From: Streptomyces sp. MMBL 11-1
GTDB lineage: Bacteria > Actinomycetota > Actinomycetes > Streptomycetales > Streptomycetaceae
Assembly (NCBI RefSeq): GCF_028622875.1
Contig: NZ_CP117709.1
Coordinates: 620,001 to 684,000 of the forward strand
Direction: 5' to 3'
Length of the DNA: 64,000 nt
The notes below the pieces were generated by a model. That model searched no databases. It saw only the letters and a program-made list of their open reading frames with translations, and was not told the origin of the DNA. The translations under genes and the position numbers were made by a program. Positions 43,646 to 51,688 of this stretch are shown here, one piece after another. Numbering within the stretch: position 1 is the first letter of the stretch; the number at the start of each line of letters is the position of its first letter.

Positions 43646-43837
43646 ACGGACTCATTCGATTCGTGACCACGAATGATCAGCGGATTCAGCGGGAACGGCC
43701 CGCGCCTCGGCCCCTACACACAGGCCGGAACAGCTCTGCAGGCAAGGAGCGATCGACTGAGGCTGGTAGAAGTGGGGGGCTGCTCCAGCGGTGGGTGGGT
43801 TCAGGCGCGCGGCCTGGAAAGTCGGCGCGGTCGTGAC

Positions 43838-44100
43838 CGTCTCGGACTCGTCGGGGGTCAGCCGACCGAGTGCGGCTTGTCTACGGCGCCGGTGGTAGGT
43901 CCGCTCGATCCACGTCACGGTCGCGAGGTGCAGTTCCTCGCGGGTGGACCAGTTGCGGCAGCCGTGGAGTCCTTCTGCAGCCTGCTGCAGAAGGACTCCA
44001 CGGCTGCGTTGTGGCCGCCCCCGCCGACTCTTCCTATCGTGCTGGCCATTCCGTTGCGGCTGAGGGCCCGGGCAAATTCCCGGGAGCCAAATAGGGCGAT
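43838..44100 (-). pseudogene. IS3-family transposase, frameshifted C-terminal remnant
   Basis: The minus strand reads EFARALSRNGMASTIGRVGG, GHNAAVESFCSRLQKD and then, in a second frame, RNWSTREELHLATVTWIERT, YHRRRRQAALGRLTP, the C-terminal half of an IS3-type DDE integrase. A frameshift near the 23-bp inverted repeat and absence of the N-terminal part make it a pseudogene. Confidence 0.8.
43958..44007. repeat. Perfect 23-bp inverted repeat in the IS3 remnant
   Basis: GCAGCCGTGGAGTCCTTCTG plus CAG is followed by a four-base spacer (CCTG) and its exact reverse complement. It falls where the transposase frame breaks. Confidence 0.9.
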
Positions 44101-44223
44101 GTTAACCAGTCGTTGCAACACCGGACTGTTGCGTGGACAATGATCACCTCGTTACGCCCATCGGCGTCGGCACACGTCTTCCGCAACCCACACCACTGGC
44201 CTCACCAGGTGAGTCGGGCACGC

Positions 44224-45537
44224 CTACCCGGGCAGGGCAGGGAAGACAACCACCGAGCCGTCCCTGTTGCGGGCGATCTCGATCGTCACGTCCGTGGCGC
44301 GGCTGTTGACCGTCACATTCTCGCCCAGCCGGTTGATCCGGTGTGCCGCACGCATCAGGCGATCGACTTCACCGGGCGTGAACACGGGCCGCAATCCGTT
44401 CGGGCGAGCCAACTCCAGCGCCGACAGACGTAGCAGGACCCCGGCGATGCCCGACTCCAGTTCGTCGAGATCCTGCTGGTCCCGTTTGAGCTCACGGGTG
44501 AAGCTCTCGAACACGTTCCCAGGGTTGTTCTGCGCATGCTCGACCGCTTGCAGGACGACGACCCGCCGCTTCAACGCAACTGCCAGCGAAGCGAGTTCGA
44601 GGTGGGCACGGAATTCGCCACCTTGGTCGTCGATGCCGGGGAACGACTTGGTCAGTGTGCCGATCTCGACGGCCTCGCCATCGGGCAGCGCATCAAGTGT
44701 GTTCTGCCACCGGGTGAGACGGCGGCCGGCCTTGCCCAGCGCCGTGTCGATGGCATACACGGCCGAGTCCAGCCCAAGCGAGACACCGAGTTTGCCCTGG
44801 TCGAGCAGAATCGCAGTGGCCTTTTCGATGGCACCCCGGCAGCCGTCGAGGGCACTGTGCTCGTCGTCAAGCTTTTCCTCGTGCAGTCGCTCCAGCAGTT
44901 CCGTGATGTGTTCGATGGCCTGCTGACGCTGCTGGTCGGCATGCGCACTCACCCCCACCGCCACGGCCATGAGCACGAGCGGCGCGGCCACGGTGAGCGC
45001 CGCACCGCCGACGGCAGCGACGCCGGCCGTCGCACCGGCTCCACCGGCTGCGCCCGCTGCCGCCGCCTTGCCGACCGGCACGTATGTCGCGTGGGCGACG
45101 ATGCGGCCCATGGGATCCACGAGCGGACTACGGACGCCACCGGCCACCGTCTTCGAGGCCATCTGGCGGACCATGCCCTGACCGACCTGGGCTGCGACTT
45201 TCGCCGGAATCACTATGCGATACAGGTTCTCGCCGCCGGCGGTCGCCGTGGCCGCAGCGGAGGAGTTCCGTGCTGTCTGCGTGACGAGTTGTGACAGGTG
45301 CTGCGCCAAGGGGCTCACGGCATCGAGCGGGAGGCCTCGGCCGCGGTCGAGCTCGTCGGGCAGCGGATGTACCTCGAGAGTGGCGATCGGCTCGTCGGCC
45401 AGGACGGCCAGCACGCCGCGCAGCTCACTCAGGCGCTCAGCCGTCATCGGTCCGTCCCCGACCACGGTGGGCACCCGGACGTCACCGGTCGCGAGCGTCC
45501 ACACCGGAACAGCTGTTGCCTTACGGTAGTCAATCAT
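44224..45537 (-). CDS. Hypothetical protein with central hydrophobic segment
   Basis: 437 residues from ATG 45537 just after AAGGGGAG (MIDYRKATAVPVWTL). An N-terminal domain (1-95) is followed by a region with HATYVPVGKAAAA and a long Ala/Gly-rich hydrophobic stretch (about 170-200: GATAGVAAVGGAALTVAAPL, then VLMAVAVGVSA) that looks membrane inserting. Then come coiled helices (QQRQQAIEHITELLERLHEE) and an alpha-rich C-terminal domain. This arrangement recalls membrane-active accessory or defence proteins, but I recognise no family. It is the largest intact gene of the element. Confidence 0.6.
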   Translation of the reverse strand: MIDYRKATAVPVWTLATGDVRVPTVVGDGPMTAERLSELRGVLAVLADEPIATLEVHPLPDELDRGRGLPLDAVSPLAQHLSQLVTQTARNSSAAATATAGGENLYRIVIPAKVAAQVGQGMVRQMASKTVAGGVRSPLVDPMGRIVAHATYVPVGKAAAAGAAGGAGATAGVAAVGGAALTVAAPLVLMAVAVGVSAHADQQRQQAIEHITELLERLHEEKLDDEHSALDGCRGAIEKATAILLDQGKLGVSLGLDSAVYAIDTALGKAGRRLTRWQNTLDALPDGEAVEIGTLTKSFPGIDDQGGEFRAHLELASLAVALKRRVVVLQAVEHAQNNPGNVFESFTRELKRDQQDLDELESGIAGVLLRLSALELARPNGLRPVFTPGEVDRLMRAAHRINRLGENVTVNSRATDVTIEIARNRDGSVVVFPALPG

Positions 45538-45929
45538 CGTCTCCCCTTGCGTTCCCACAACAGCCTACGGCTGACATGCGGTTGGGGTGCTCGATTCCCA
45601 CCCTCGCGGATCACGGCGCCCGGCCGTCACTCGCCACTCCTCGGGCCCAGATCACAGCCTGGACGGCCGCATCGCACCCTCGCAGTCCCAGCTGCAACGT
45701 CACCGCGGCCGTACCCAGGCGGCGGCAGTGAGCACGTTCTCTCGCTGGCGCTCAGGTGAAGACGTCGCCAGCTTCATGCGCGACAGTCGCCGCACCCCGA
45801 GCAGGCACTTGCCGCATCCGTCGTAGGGTCGTTCGATCGAGTTGAGGTCCGTACCACGCATTTCCTCTCTCCGTTCGAGCGCGCATCGTACGGAGAATCG
45901 GCGGCCATGCCCCCTCTGGACGATCTTGG
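45538..45929. other. Gene-poor right end of the element
   Basis: About 390 bp between the 437-residue gene and yjbQ. A plus-strand frame (45587-45826) ends FSRWRSGEDVASFMRDSRRT but has no ribosome site or family match. An integrase would be expected near here or at the left end; none is seen. Confidence 0.4.
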
Positions 45930-46352
45930 TCAACTGAGGAAGCTCAGCCGCACCTGACGCTCCGGGTTGTCCCGGTTCGTGTCCACCAGGCAGACCGACT
46001 GCCAGGTGCCCAGCTCCAGCCTGCCGCCGATCACCGGCAGCGTGGCGTGGGGCGGGACCAGGGCCGGGAGCACGTGGTCGCGGCCGTGGCCGGGGCTGCC
46101 GTGGCGGTGTTGCCAGCGGTCGTCGGCGGGGAGCAGGTGGTGGAGGGCGGCCAGCAGGTCGTCGTCGCTGCCCGCGCCGGTCTCCAGTACGGCGATGCCG
46201 GCCGTGGCGTGCGGGACGAAGACGTTGAGCAGGCCGTCGCGGCCCGGCGCGGTGCGGGTGAGGAACTCCTCGCAGGCGCGTGTCAGGTCCGTGACGTTCT
46301 CGGACGTGCCCGTGGTGATGTTCAGGACCGTGGTGGCGAAGGAATCGGACAT
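45930..46352 (-). CDS. yjbQ: YjbQ / UPF0047 family protein
   Basis: 140 residues, full family length. Family signatures are FVPHATAGIAVLETGAGSDD, the His-rich LHHLLPADDRWQHRHGSPGH and TWQSVCLVDTNRDNPERQVR near the C-terminus. YjbQ-like proteins are small trimeric metal-binding enzymes with reported weak thiamine-phosphate synthase activity; the real substrate is unclear. The last 17 codons or so lie in the 49-bp repeat and come from the integrated element, yet the encoded end (RLSFLS) nearly equals the displaced original (RLSFLG), so the protein stays intact. Confidence 0.88.
   Translation of the reverse strand: MSDSFATTVLNITTGTSENVTDLTRACEEFLTRTAPGRDGLLNVFVPHATAGIAVLETGAGSDDDLLAALHHLLPADDRWQHRHGSPGHGRDHVLPALVPPHATLPVIGGRLELGTWQSVCLVDTNRDNPERQVRLSFLS
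45941..45989. repeat. Right 49-bp direct repeat (attR-like), inside yjbQ
   Basis: Identical to 39733-39781; within the coding end of yjbQ. Position may be off by one base. Confidence 0.88.
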
Positions 46353-46508
46353 GCCTTCATCTTCACCCACCGGCGTGAGATGACGCGTCCACGCTCCGGG
46401 ACGCGAAGAGTCGTGTCCCGTCGGATGACTCCGTCCTGGGACACCACGGGACTCCGGGGCCCTTCCCCGTGCGGGAAGATCCCGGAGCCCCGAAGAGTTA
46501 GTAGAAGC

Positions 46509-47639
46509 GTGAACATTTCTGGGGTGCGTGAGCTGGACGTGGTCGTGATCGGCGCGGGGCAGGCGGGGCTGTCCGCCGCGCACCACCTGCGCCGCGTCGG
46601 TCTGCAGCCGGACATCGGCTTCGTCGTGCTGGACCACTCGCCCCGGCCGGGCGGCGCGTGGCAGTTCCGCTGGCCCTCGCTGACGTACGGCAGGGTCCAC
46701 GGGATGCACGCGCTGCCGGGCATGGAACTGACCGGAGCCGACCCCGACCGGCCCTCGTCGGAGGTGATCGGCGCGTATTTCGCCGCGTACGAGGAGCGCT
46801 TCGGCCTGCGGGTCCACCGCCCCGTGGAGGTGAGCGCCGTACGGGAGGGGAGCAGCGGGCGGCTGCTGGTGGAGACGTCCGAGGGGATGTACGCCCCGAG
46901 GGCCCTGATCAACGCGACGGGCACCTGGGACCGGCCGTTCTGGCCCCGCTACCCGGGCCAGGAGACGTTCCGGGGGCGGCAGTTGCACACGGCGAACTAC
47001 CCGGGACCCGAGGAGTTCGCGGGGCAGCGGGTCATCGTCGTCGGGGGCGGGGCCTCCGGTACGCAACATCTGATGGAGATCGCCGAGCACGCGGCCGACA
47101 CCTTCTGGGTGACCCGGAGTGAACCGGTCTTCCGTGAGGGGCCGTTCACCGAGGAATGGGGCCGGGCGGCCGTGGCGATGGTGGAGGAGCGGGTGCGCGA
47201 GGGGCTGCCGCCGCGGAGCGTGGTCAGCGTGACCGGGCTGCCGGTGACCGATGCGGTGCGGCGGGCCAGGGAGCAGGGGGTGCTGGACCGGCTGCCGATG
47301 TTCGACCGGATCACGCCGAGCGGCGTGGCCTGGGACGACGGTCGTGTCGTGGAGGCCGATGTGATCCTCTGGGCCACCGGGTTCCGGCCTGCCGTGGAGC
47401 ATCTGGCGCCGCTGAAGCTGCGCGAGCCGGGCGGTGGTATCCGGGCCGAGGACACCCGGGCCGTACGCGACGGGCGCGTCCATCTCGTCGGGTACGGTCC
47501 GTCCGCCAGCACCATCGGCGCCAACCGTGCGGGCCGCGCGGCGGTCCGGTCGGTGATGCGGCTGCTGAGGGAGACCGGCGGAGAGAGGGTGGACCGGGAC
47601 GCCGGGGCCGCCGTCGGCGTCCCGGTCTCCGGGGCGTGA
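46509..47639 (+). CDS. Flavin-dependent monooxygenase-like oxidoreductase (CzcO/FMO type)
   Basis: 376 residues starting at GTG 46509 (VNISGVRELDVVVIGAGQAG); GTG 46524 is an alternative. The FAD motif is VIGAGQAGLSAAHHL, the NADPH motif is VIVVGGGASGTQHL near residue 175, and between them is LINATGTWDRPFWPRYPGQE; ILWATGFRPAVEHL is the ATG-type FMO signature. Such proteins oxidise organic or metalloid compounds or act in secondary metabolism; the substrate cannot be told. Divergent from yjbQ, convergent with the MltG-like gene. Confidence 0.82.
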   Translation: MNISGVRELDVVVIGAGQAGLSAAHHLRRVGLQPDIGFVVLDHSPRPGGAWQFRWPSLTYGRVHGMHALPGMELTGADPDRPSSEVIGAYFAAYEERFGLRVHRPVEVSAVREGSSGRLLVETSEGMYAPRALINATGTWDRPFWPRYPGQETFRGRQLHTANYPGPEEFAGQRVIVVGGGASGTQHLMEIAEHAADTFWVTRSEPVFREGPFTEEWGRAAVAMVEERVREGLPPRSVVSVTGLPVTDAVRRAREQGVLDRLPMFDRITPSGVAWDDGRVVEADVILWATGFRPAVEHLAPLKLREPGGGIRAEDTRAVRDGRVHLVGYGPSASTIGANRAGRAAVRSVMRLLRETGGERVDRDAGAAVGVPVSGA

Positions 47640-47695
47640 GGTTCTGGGGACCTGTAAGCCCCGGCGGGTGCGGGGAGTTCTCGTCGGCAGACCGG

Positions 47696-48556
47696 TCAGC
47701 TCGTGGTGGCGGAAGCGCGGTTGCGGTTGAACTCCTGGACGTTCTTCTGCTGCTCGTCATAGCTGTCGGTGAACCGGGTGTCGCCGGGGCCGACCGTGAC
47801 GAAGTAGAGCCAGGGTCCGGGCGTGGGGCTGACGGCCGCGCGCAGCGCCTCCTCCCCCGGGTTGCCGATGGGTGTGGGCGGCAGCCCCTTGATCCGGTAG
47901 CTGTTGTACGGGCTGTCCAGCTGGGTTTCCGCGGTCGTCGTGTCCAGGGTGGAGCGGTCGAGGGCGTAGTTGATGGTGGAGTCCATCTGCAGCGGCATGT
48001 CCTTGAGCAGCCGGTTGTAGACGACCCTGGCCACCTTCCCCATGTCGGACGCGGTGTCGGCCTCGGCCTGGACGATGCTGGCGATCGTGATCGTGTCGTA
48101 GACGGAGACGTTGTTGCGCCGGGCCCCCGCCGTGACGTGGTCCGCGCCGAAGTGCTTGCGGGCGGTGTCCGTCATGTACCGCAGCAGGCCGACGGGCTCG
48201 GTCGCGGCGTCGATCGGATACGTGGCCGGGAAGAGATATCCCTCGGGGTTGCCCTCGGCCTGGGCGGGCAGAGCCAGGTCCGCCGTCGTCGCGGCCTCGC
48301 GCGTACTGCCGGGCTTCAGGTCGAGCGCCCGGTCGACGGCCGCGTACACCTGCGAGGCGCGACGGCCCTCGGGGATCACCAGAGTGCTGTGCGGGCTCTC
48401 CTTCTCGTGCCCGCCCTCGTCCGATCCGGTCAGGGACAGCGGGATCAGGACGGCGGCCGACGCGACGAGCAGGGCGCCGACGGCCAGGACGACCTTTCCG
48501 CGGCGGGTCGGGCGGAGTCTGCGACGGGGTCGGGCGTCCGGGGACTCGTTCACCAT
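47696..48556 (-). CDS. MltG-like endolytic transglycosylase (YceG family)
   Basis: 286 residues: Arg-rich cytosolic start, one membrane helix (KVVLAVGALLVASAAVLIPL), a LysM-like part (STLVIPEGRRASQVYAAVDR) and the YceG catalytic region with GNPEGYLFPATYPI, TITIASIVQAEADTASDMGK, RLLKDMPLQMDSTINYAL and YNSYRIKGLPPTPIGNPGEE. MltG cuts nascent glycan strands in the periplasmic space. The ASIVEKE-type catalytic stretch reads ASIVQAEA, with one Glu kept. It is shorter than typical Streptomyces MltG, so it may be a second paralogue. Confidence 0.82.
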   Translation of the reverse strand: MVNESPDARPRRRLRPTRRGKVVLAVGALLVASAAVLIPLSLTGSDEGGHEKESPHSTLVIPEGRRASQVYAAVDRALDLKPGSTREAATTADLALPAQAEGNPEGYLFPATYPIDAATEPVGLLRYMTDTARKHFGADHVTAGARRNNVSVYDTITIASIVQAEADTASDMGKVARVVYNRLLKDMPLQMDSTINYALDRSTLDTTTAETQLDSPYNSYRIKGLPPTPIGNPGEEALRAAVSPTPGPWLYFVTVGPGDTRFTDSYDEQQKNVQEFNRNRASATTS

Positions 48557-48856
48557 GCGGGCACGTTAACCCGGGGCACGAGCCACGGCCGGGAGCCCGA
48601 CCACGGCGTCGACTCCGGCGACTCGAACGCCGTACTCGGGCGTCCGGAACACCCGTAGCCCCGAACGTACGGGGACGGAACACACGAGCACGGAACGCAC
48701 GAACAAGGGATCGGGTGTTCGCTGGAACGTGTGAGCGTCAGGGGATTCGTTGGTGTTCACCCGTCCGGGGCGTGATGATTGCAGAGCGCAGTCAACGGGC
48801 TGCAGACCGCTACTGCGCAGTCCCACAGATGCACCATGTACAAGGAGAAGGACCAG
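48557..48856. promoter_or_regulatory. Upstream region of the small peptide gene
   Basis: 300 bp with no ORF of weight. It must carry the promoter of the MltG-like gene (minus) and of the 19-residue peptide gene (plus). AAGGAGAAGG at 48842-48851 is the peptide's ribosome site. Confidence 0.5.
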
Positions 48857-48916
48857 ATGAACTTCCTGACCAACCTGCTTGCCGGCGTCGTCCACTTCGT
48901 GGGTTGGCTCGTCTGA
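48857..48916 (+). CDS. 19-residue hydrophobic peptide
   Basis: MNFLTNLLAGVVHFVGWLV, preceded by AAGGAGAAGGACCAG with ideal spacing and followed 14 bases after the TGA by a strong hairpin terminator. It has no charged side chain, a single His, and would span or lie in a membrane as one amphipathic helix. It is a self-contained minigene between the MltG-like gene and an ABC exporter. It could be a membrane-active peptide, a small regulator of a membrane protein, or a type I toxin. Function unknown. Confidence 0.7.
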   Translation: MNFLTNLLAGVVHFVGWLV

Positions 48917-48930
48917 CCATCGCTCCGCCC

Positions 48931-48968
48931 GGCGCCGTCGCTCCCCGTCCCACGGGAGCGGCGGCGCC
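48931..48968 (+). terminator. Terminator of the small peptide gene
   Basis: A 15-bp stem GGCGCCGTCGCTCCC / GGGAGCGGCGGCGCC (one G-U pair) with an eight-base loop. It supports a short independent transcript. Confidence 0.8.
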
Positions 48969-49214
48969 GCCGTGTGTACGGAAGCCGGCCGGCTCGGCCG
49001 TTCGCCGCCGCCTGGATCCTCACCGCGGTGCCGCATCGGGTGGGCGGCGCGGTGAAGCCGCCGGGGGGACGCCCGCCCGCCAGGCTGCCCGGGCAGCGGC
49101 AGTCGAGTATCGGACGCGGGGCCATACGCGCGCCCTGCCAGGGGTTTCAGGGACTGTCGCATCACCCTGGCGCCGGAGGCAGCCCTGCCGGAGGCGGTCC
49201 TGCCGGGGGCGGTG

Positions 49215-51032
49215 TCAGGGGGCCGGCGCCGGGGCCGGGTGGGAGTCGCGGCGGATCAGGGAGGCGTAGCGGCCGTCGCGGTCGAGGAGTTCCTCGTGTG
49301 TACCGCGCTCGGCTGCCCGGCCGTCCTCCAGGACGACGATCTGGTCCGCGTCGCGGATGGTGGAGAGGCGGTGCGCGATGGTGAGCGTGGTCCGTCCGGC
49401 GGAGAGGGCGTCGATCGCTTGCTGCACGGCCTGTTCCGTACGGGTGTCGAGCGCGCTGGTCGCCTCGTCGAGGATCAGCACCGGTGGGTCGCGCAGGATG
49501 GTGCGGGCGATGGCGAGGCGCTGCTTCTCGCCGCCCGAGAAGCGGTAGCCGCGCTCGCCGACCAGGGTGTCGTAGCCGTCGGGCAGGGAGACGATGTGGT
49601 CGTGGATCTGCGCCGCGCGGGCCGCGGCCTCGATCTCCTCGTCGGTGGCGTCCGGCTTGGCGAAGCGCAGGTTGTCGGCGACCGAGGCGTGGAAGAGGTA
49701 GGTCTCCTGGGAGACGACGCCGACCGCTCGCGCGAGGGTGTCGAAGTCCAGATCGCGGACGTCGACCCCGTCGAGCGTGACCCGGCCGCCGGTGACGTCG
49801 TACAGCCGGGGCACGAGGTAGCTCAGGGTGGACTTGCCGGAACCGGTGGATCCGACGACCGCGAGACTGCCGCCCGCGGGAACGGTCACGTCGATGCCGG
49901 TCAGCGTCGGGCCGTTCTTCTCGTCGTAGCTGAAGTCGACGTCCTCGAAGGCGATCTCGCCGCGGATCTTCTCCAGGCGGACCGGGTGTTCCGGTTCGGT
50001 GATGTCCACCGTGAGGTCGATGTACTCGAAGATGCGCTGGAAGAGGGCGAGGGAGGTCTGCATCTGCACACCGGTGGAGAGCAGGCTGACCGCCGGGCGG
50101 AACAGCCCCTGCTGCAGCGTGACGAAGGCGACCAGCGTGCCGATGGAGACGGCGGCGGCTCCGGACGCGAAGGTGAGACCGGCCGCCCAGTAGATGACGG
50201 CGGGCATGGCGGCCATCACGATGCCGATCGTGGACATCCGCCAGCGGCCGGCCATGTTGGAGCGCACTTCGAGGTCCACCAGGCGCTCGGACTCCTCGGC
50301 GAAGCCCTGGGTGAGGGAGTCGGAGCGGCCCATCGTGCGGCCGAGGAGGATGCCGCTGACCGAGAGGGACTCGGTGACCGTGGCGGCCATCGCGGCCATC
50401 TGCTTCTGGCGCTGGGTGGTGATCCTCTTGCGCTCCCGGCCGACGCGGCGGCTGATCGCGACGAAGACCGGCAGCAGGAGCAGCGAGACGACGGTGAGCC
50501 GCCAGTCGAGGGCGAGCATGGCGACGACGGTCGCGATGACGGCCGTGAGGTTGGAGACGAGCGAGGTGGCGGTGGAGGTGACCGTCGCCTGCATGCCGCC
50601 GATGTCGTTGGCGATGCGGGACTGGACCTCGCCCGTGCGGGTGCGGGTGAAGAAGGCGAGCGGCATCCGCTGGAGCTGGGTGTAGACGGCGGTGCGCAGG
50701 TCGTGCATGACCCGCTGTCCGACGGTGGTCGAGATCAGGGTCTGGAGCACGCCGAAGACGCCGGTCATCACGGCGGTGAGGATCATGCCGAGCGCCAGCA
50801 GGGTCAGCAGGCCCGTGCGCCCCTGCGGGATCGCGGTGTCCAGGATCTCGCGCAGCAGGAACGGGGAGGCGACCGATACCAGGGAGGACGCGCCGACCAG
50901 CAGGCCGACGACGGCCAGGCGGCCTCGGTAGGGGTGGAAGAGGCGGAGGATGCGGCGCACCTGGGCGGGTGGCCGGTCGGCGGCGGCGCGGGCATCGGGT
51001 GGGGGCGTCCACGTGGGCTCGTCGGGCTTCAT
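49215..51032 (-). CDS. ABC exporter, fused membrane and ATPase domains
   Basis: 605 residues from ATG 51032 (MKPDEPTWTPPP) after GAAGGAG; a longer frame reaching 51119 would run through the operator and is less likely. Six membrane helices (about 45-330) and a complete nucleotide-binding domain: Walker A VVGSTGSGKSTLSYL, Q-loop GVVSQETYLFHASV, signature YRFSGGEKQRLAIA, Walker B PVLILDEATSALD, H-loop LTIAHRLSTI. All motifs are intact, so it can work as a homodimer. Divergent from a MarR gene across a short operator, the classic layout of drug-inducible efflux. Confidence 0.9.
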   Translation of the reverse strand: MKPDEPTWTPPPDARAAADRPPAQVRRILRLFHPYRGRLAVVGLLVGASSLVSVASPFLLREILDTAIPQGRTGLLTLLALGMILTAVMTGVFGVLQTLISTTVGQRVMHDLRTAVYTQLQRMPLAFFTRTRTGEVQSRIANDIGGMQATVTSTATSLVSNLTAVIATVVAMLALDWRLTVVSLLLLPVFVAISRRVGRERKRITTQRQKQMAAMAATVTESLSVSGILLGRTMGRSDSLTQGFAEESERLVDLEVRSNMAGRWRMSTIGIVMAAMPAVIYWAAGLTFASGAAAVSIGTLVAFVTLQQGLFRPAVSLLSTGVQMQTSLALFQRIFEYIDLTVDITEPEHPVRLEKIRGEIAFEDVDFSYDEKNGPTLTGIDVTVPAGGSLAVVGSTGSGKSTLSYLVPRLYDVTGGRVTLDGVDVRDLDFDTLARAVGVVSQETYLFHASVADNLRFAKPDATDEEIEAAARAAQIHDHIVSLPDGYDTLVGERGYRFSGGEKQRLAIARTILRDPPVLILDEATSALDTRTEQAVQQAIDALSAGRTTLTIAHRLSTIRDADQIVVLEDGRAAERGTHEELLDRDGRYASLIRRDSHPAPAPAP

Positions 51033-51100
51033 GGGCTCCTTCGTCGGGCGTGAGGCGTGGCCGGGGGCGGAACCGGCCCTCGCACATGAAGAGCCTAGCT

Positions 51101-51123
51101 CATTGTTACCTATACTCACAATG
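51101..51123. promoter_or_regulatory. MarR-type operator
   Basis: CATTGT-N11-ACAATG, a perfect inverted repeat in an AT-rich island between the divergent exporter and MarR genes. A second near half-site TATTGT lies at 51137-51142. This spacing and symmetry suit a MarR dimer. Confidence 0.7.
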
Positions 51124-51148
51124 AACGAGGTCCTGATATTGTTCCCGT

Positions 51149-51655
51149 ATGGACGCCCCAGATTCCCCCGGTCCGCCCGGCTCCTCCCGCTCGACCGGCT
51201 CGACCGGCTCGACCGGCTCGACCGACGCCGACGGCATGCTCGCCGAGCAGTTGCTGCGGCTGACCCGCCGACTGCACCGCATCCAGAGCCGCCAGCTGGA
51301 GCCGATCGGCATCACTCCGGCCCAGTTCCGGCTGCTGCGGACGGTCGCGGGTTACGACGCCGCCCCCCGGATGGCGGATCTCGCCCGGCGCCTGGACGTC
51401 GTTCCCCGCGCCGTGACGACGCTCGTCGACGCACTGGAGGCGAGCGGCCGGGTGCGCCGCGCCCCGGATCCCGACAGCCGCCGGGTGGTCCGCGTCGAGA
51501 TCACGGACGAGGGACGCGCCACGCTGCGGTCCCTGCGCAGCGCGCGCCGGGCCGCCGCGGAGGAGATCCTGGCCCCATTGACCGCCGATCAGCGCGAGGT
51601 CCTCGGCGGGCTGCTGTCCGCCCTGGTCGACGGCATGCCGGAACGCCACTGCTGA
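51149..51655 (+). CDS. MarR family transcriptional regulator
   Basis: 168 residues. After a Ser/Gly/Thr-rich lead (STGSTGSTGSTD, encoded by four tandem CTCGACCGG units) comes a MarR winged helix: LLRLTRRLHRIQSRQLEPIG, ITPAQFRLLRTVAG, ADLARRLDVVPRAVTTLVDA, RRAPDPDSRRVVRVEITDEG (the wing). It probably represses itself and the divergent exporter through the inverted repeat at 51101-51123, released by a small ligand. Its start may lie at an internal Met (MLAEQLL), since the repeat region is not conserved in the family. Confidence 0.88.
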   Translation: MDAPDSPGPPGSSRSTGSTGSTGSTDADGMLAEQLLRLTRRLHRIQSRQLEPIGITPAQFRLLRTVAGYDAAPRMADLARRLDVVPRAVTTLVDALEASGRVRRAPDPDSRRVVRVEITDEGRATLRSLRSARRAAAEEILAPLTADQREVLGGLLSALVDGMPERHC

Positions 51656-51688
51656 CCACCGCGCCGAGCCGCCGAGGAGATGACCGAC

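Larger units (their letters stand above)
39782..45940. mobile_element. Putative integrated element in the 3' end of yjbQ
   Basis: 6.2 kb bounded by a 49-bp direct repeat whose right copy restores the yjbQ coding end. Contents are accessory genes, two insertion-sequence remnants and short ORFs, unlike the conserved genes on both sides. No integrase or excisionase is recognised, so it is probably a decayed or internally deleted element. Boundaries follow from the repeats. Confidence 0.72.

Noticed and set aside
45587..45826. Small plus-strand gene at the right end of the element
   Set aside because: No ribosome site, no family and unusual composition; a recombinase C-terminus could not be supported.
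48857..48916. The 19-residue peptide as a lantibiotic or SapB-type precursor
   Set aside because: It has no Cys, no leader and no modification enzyme nearby.
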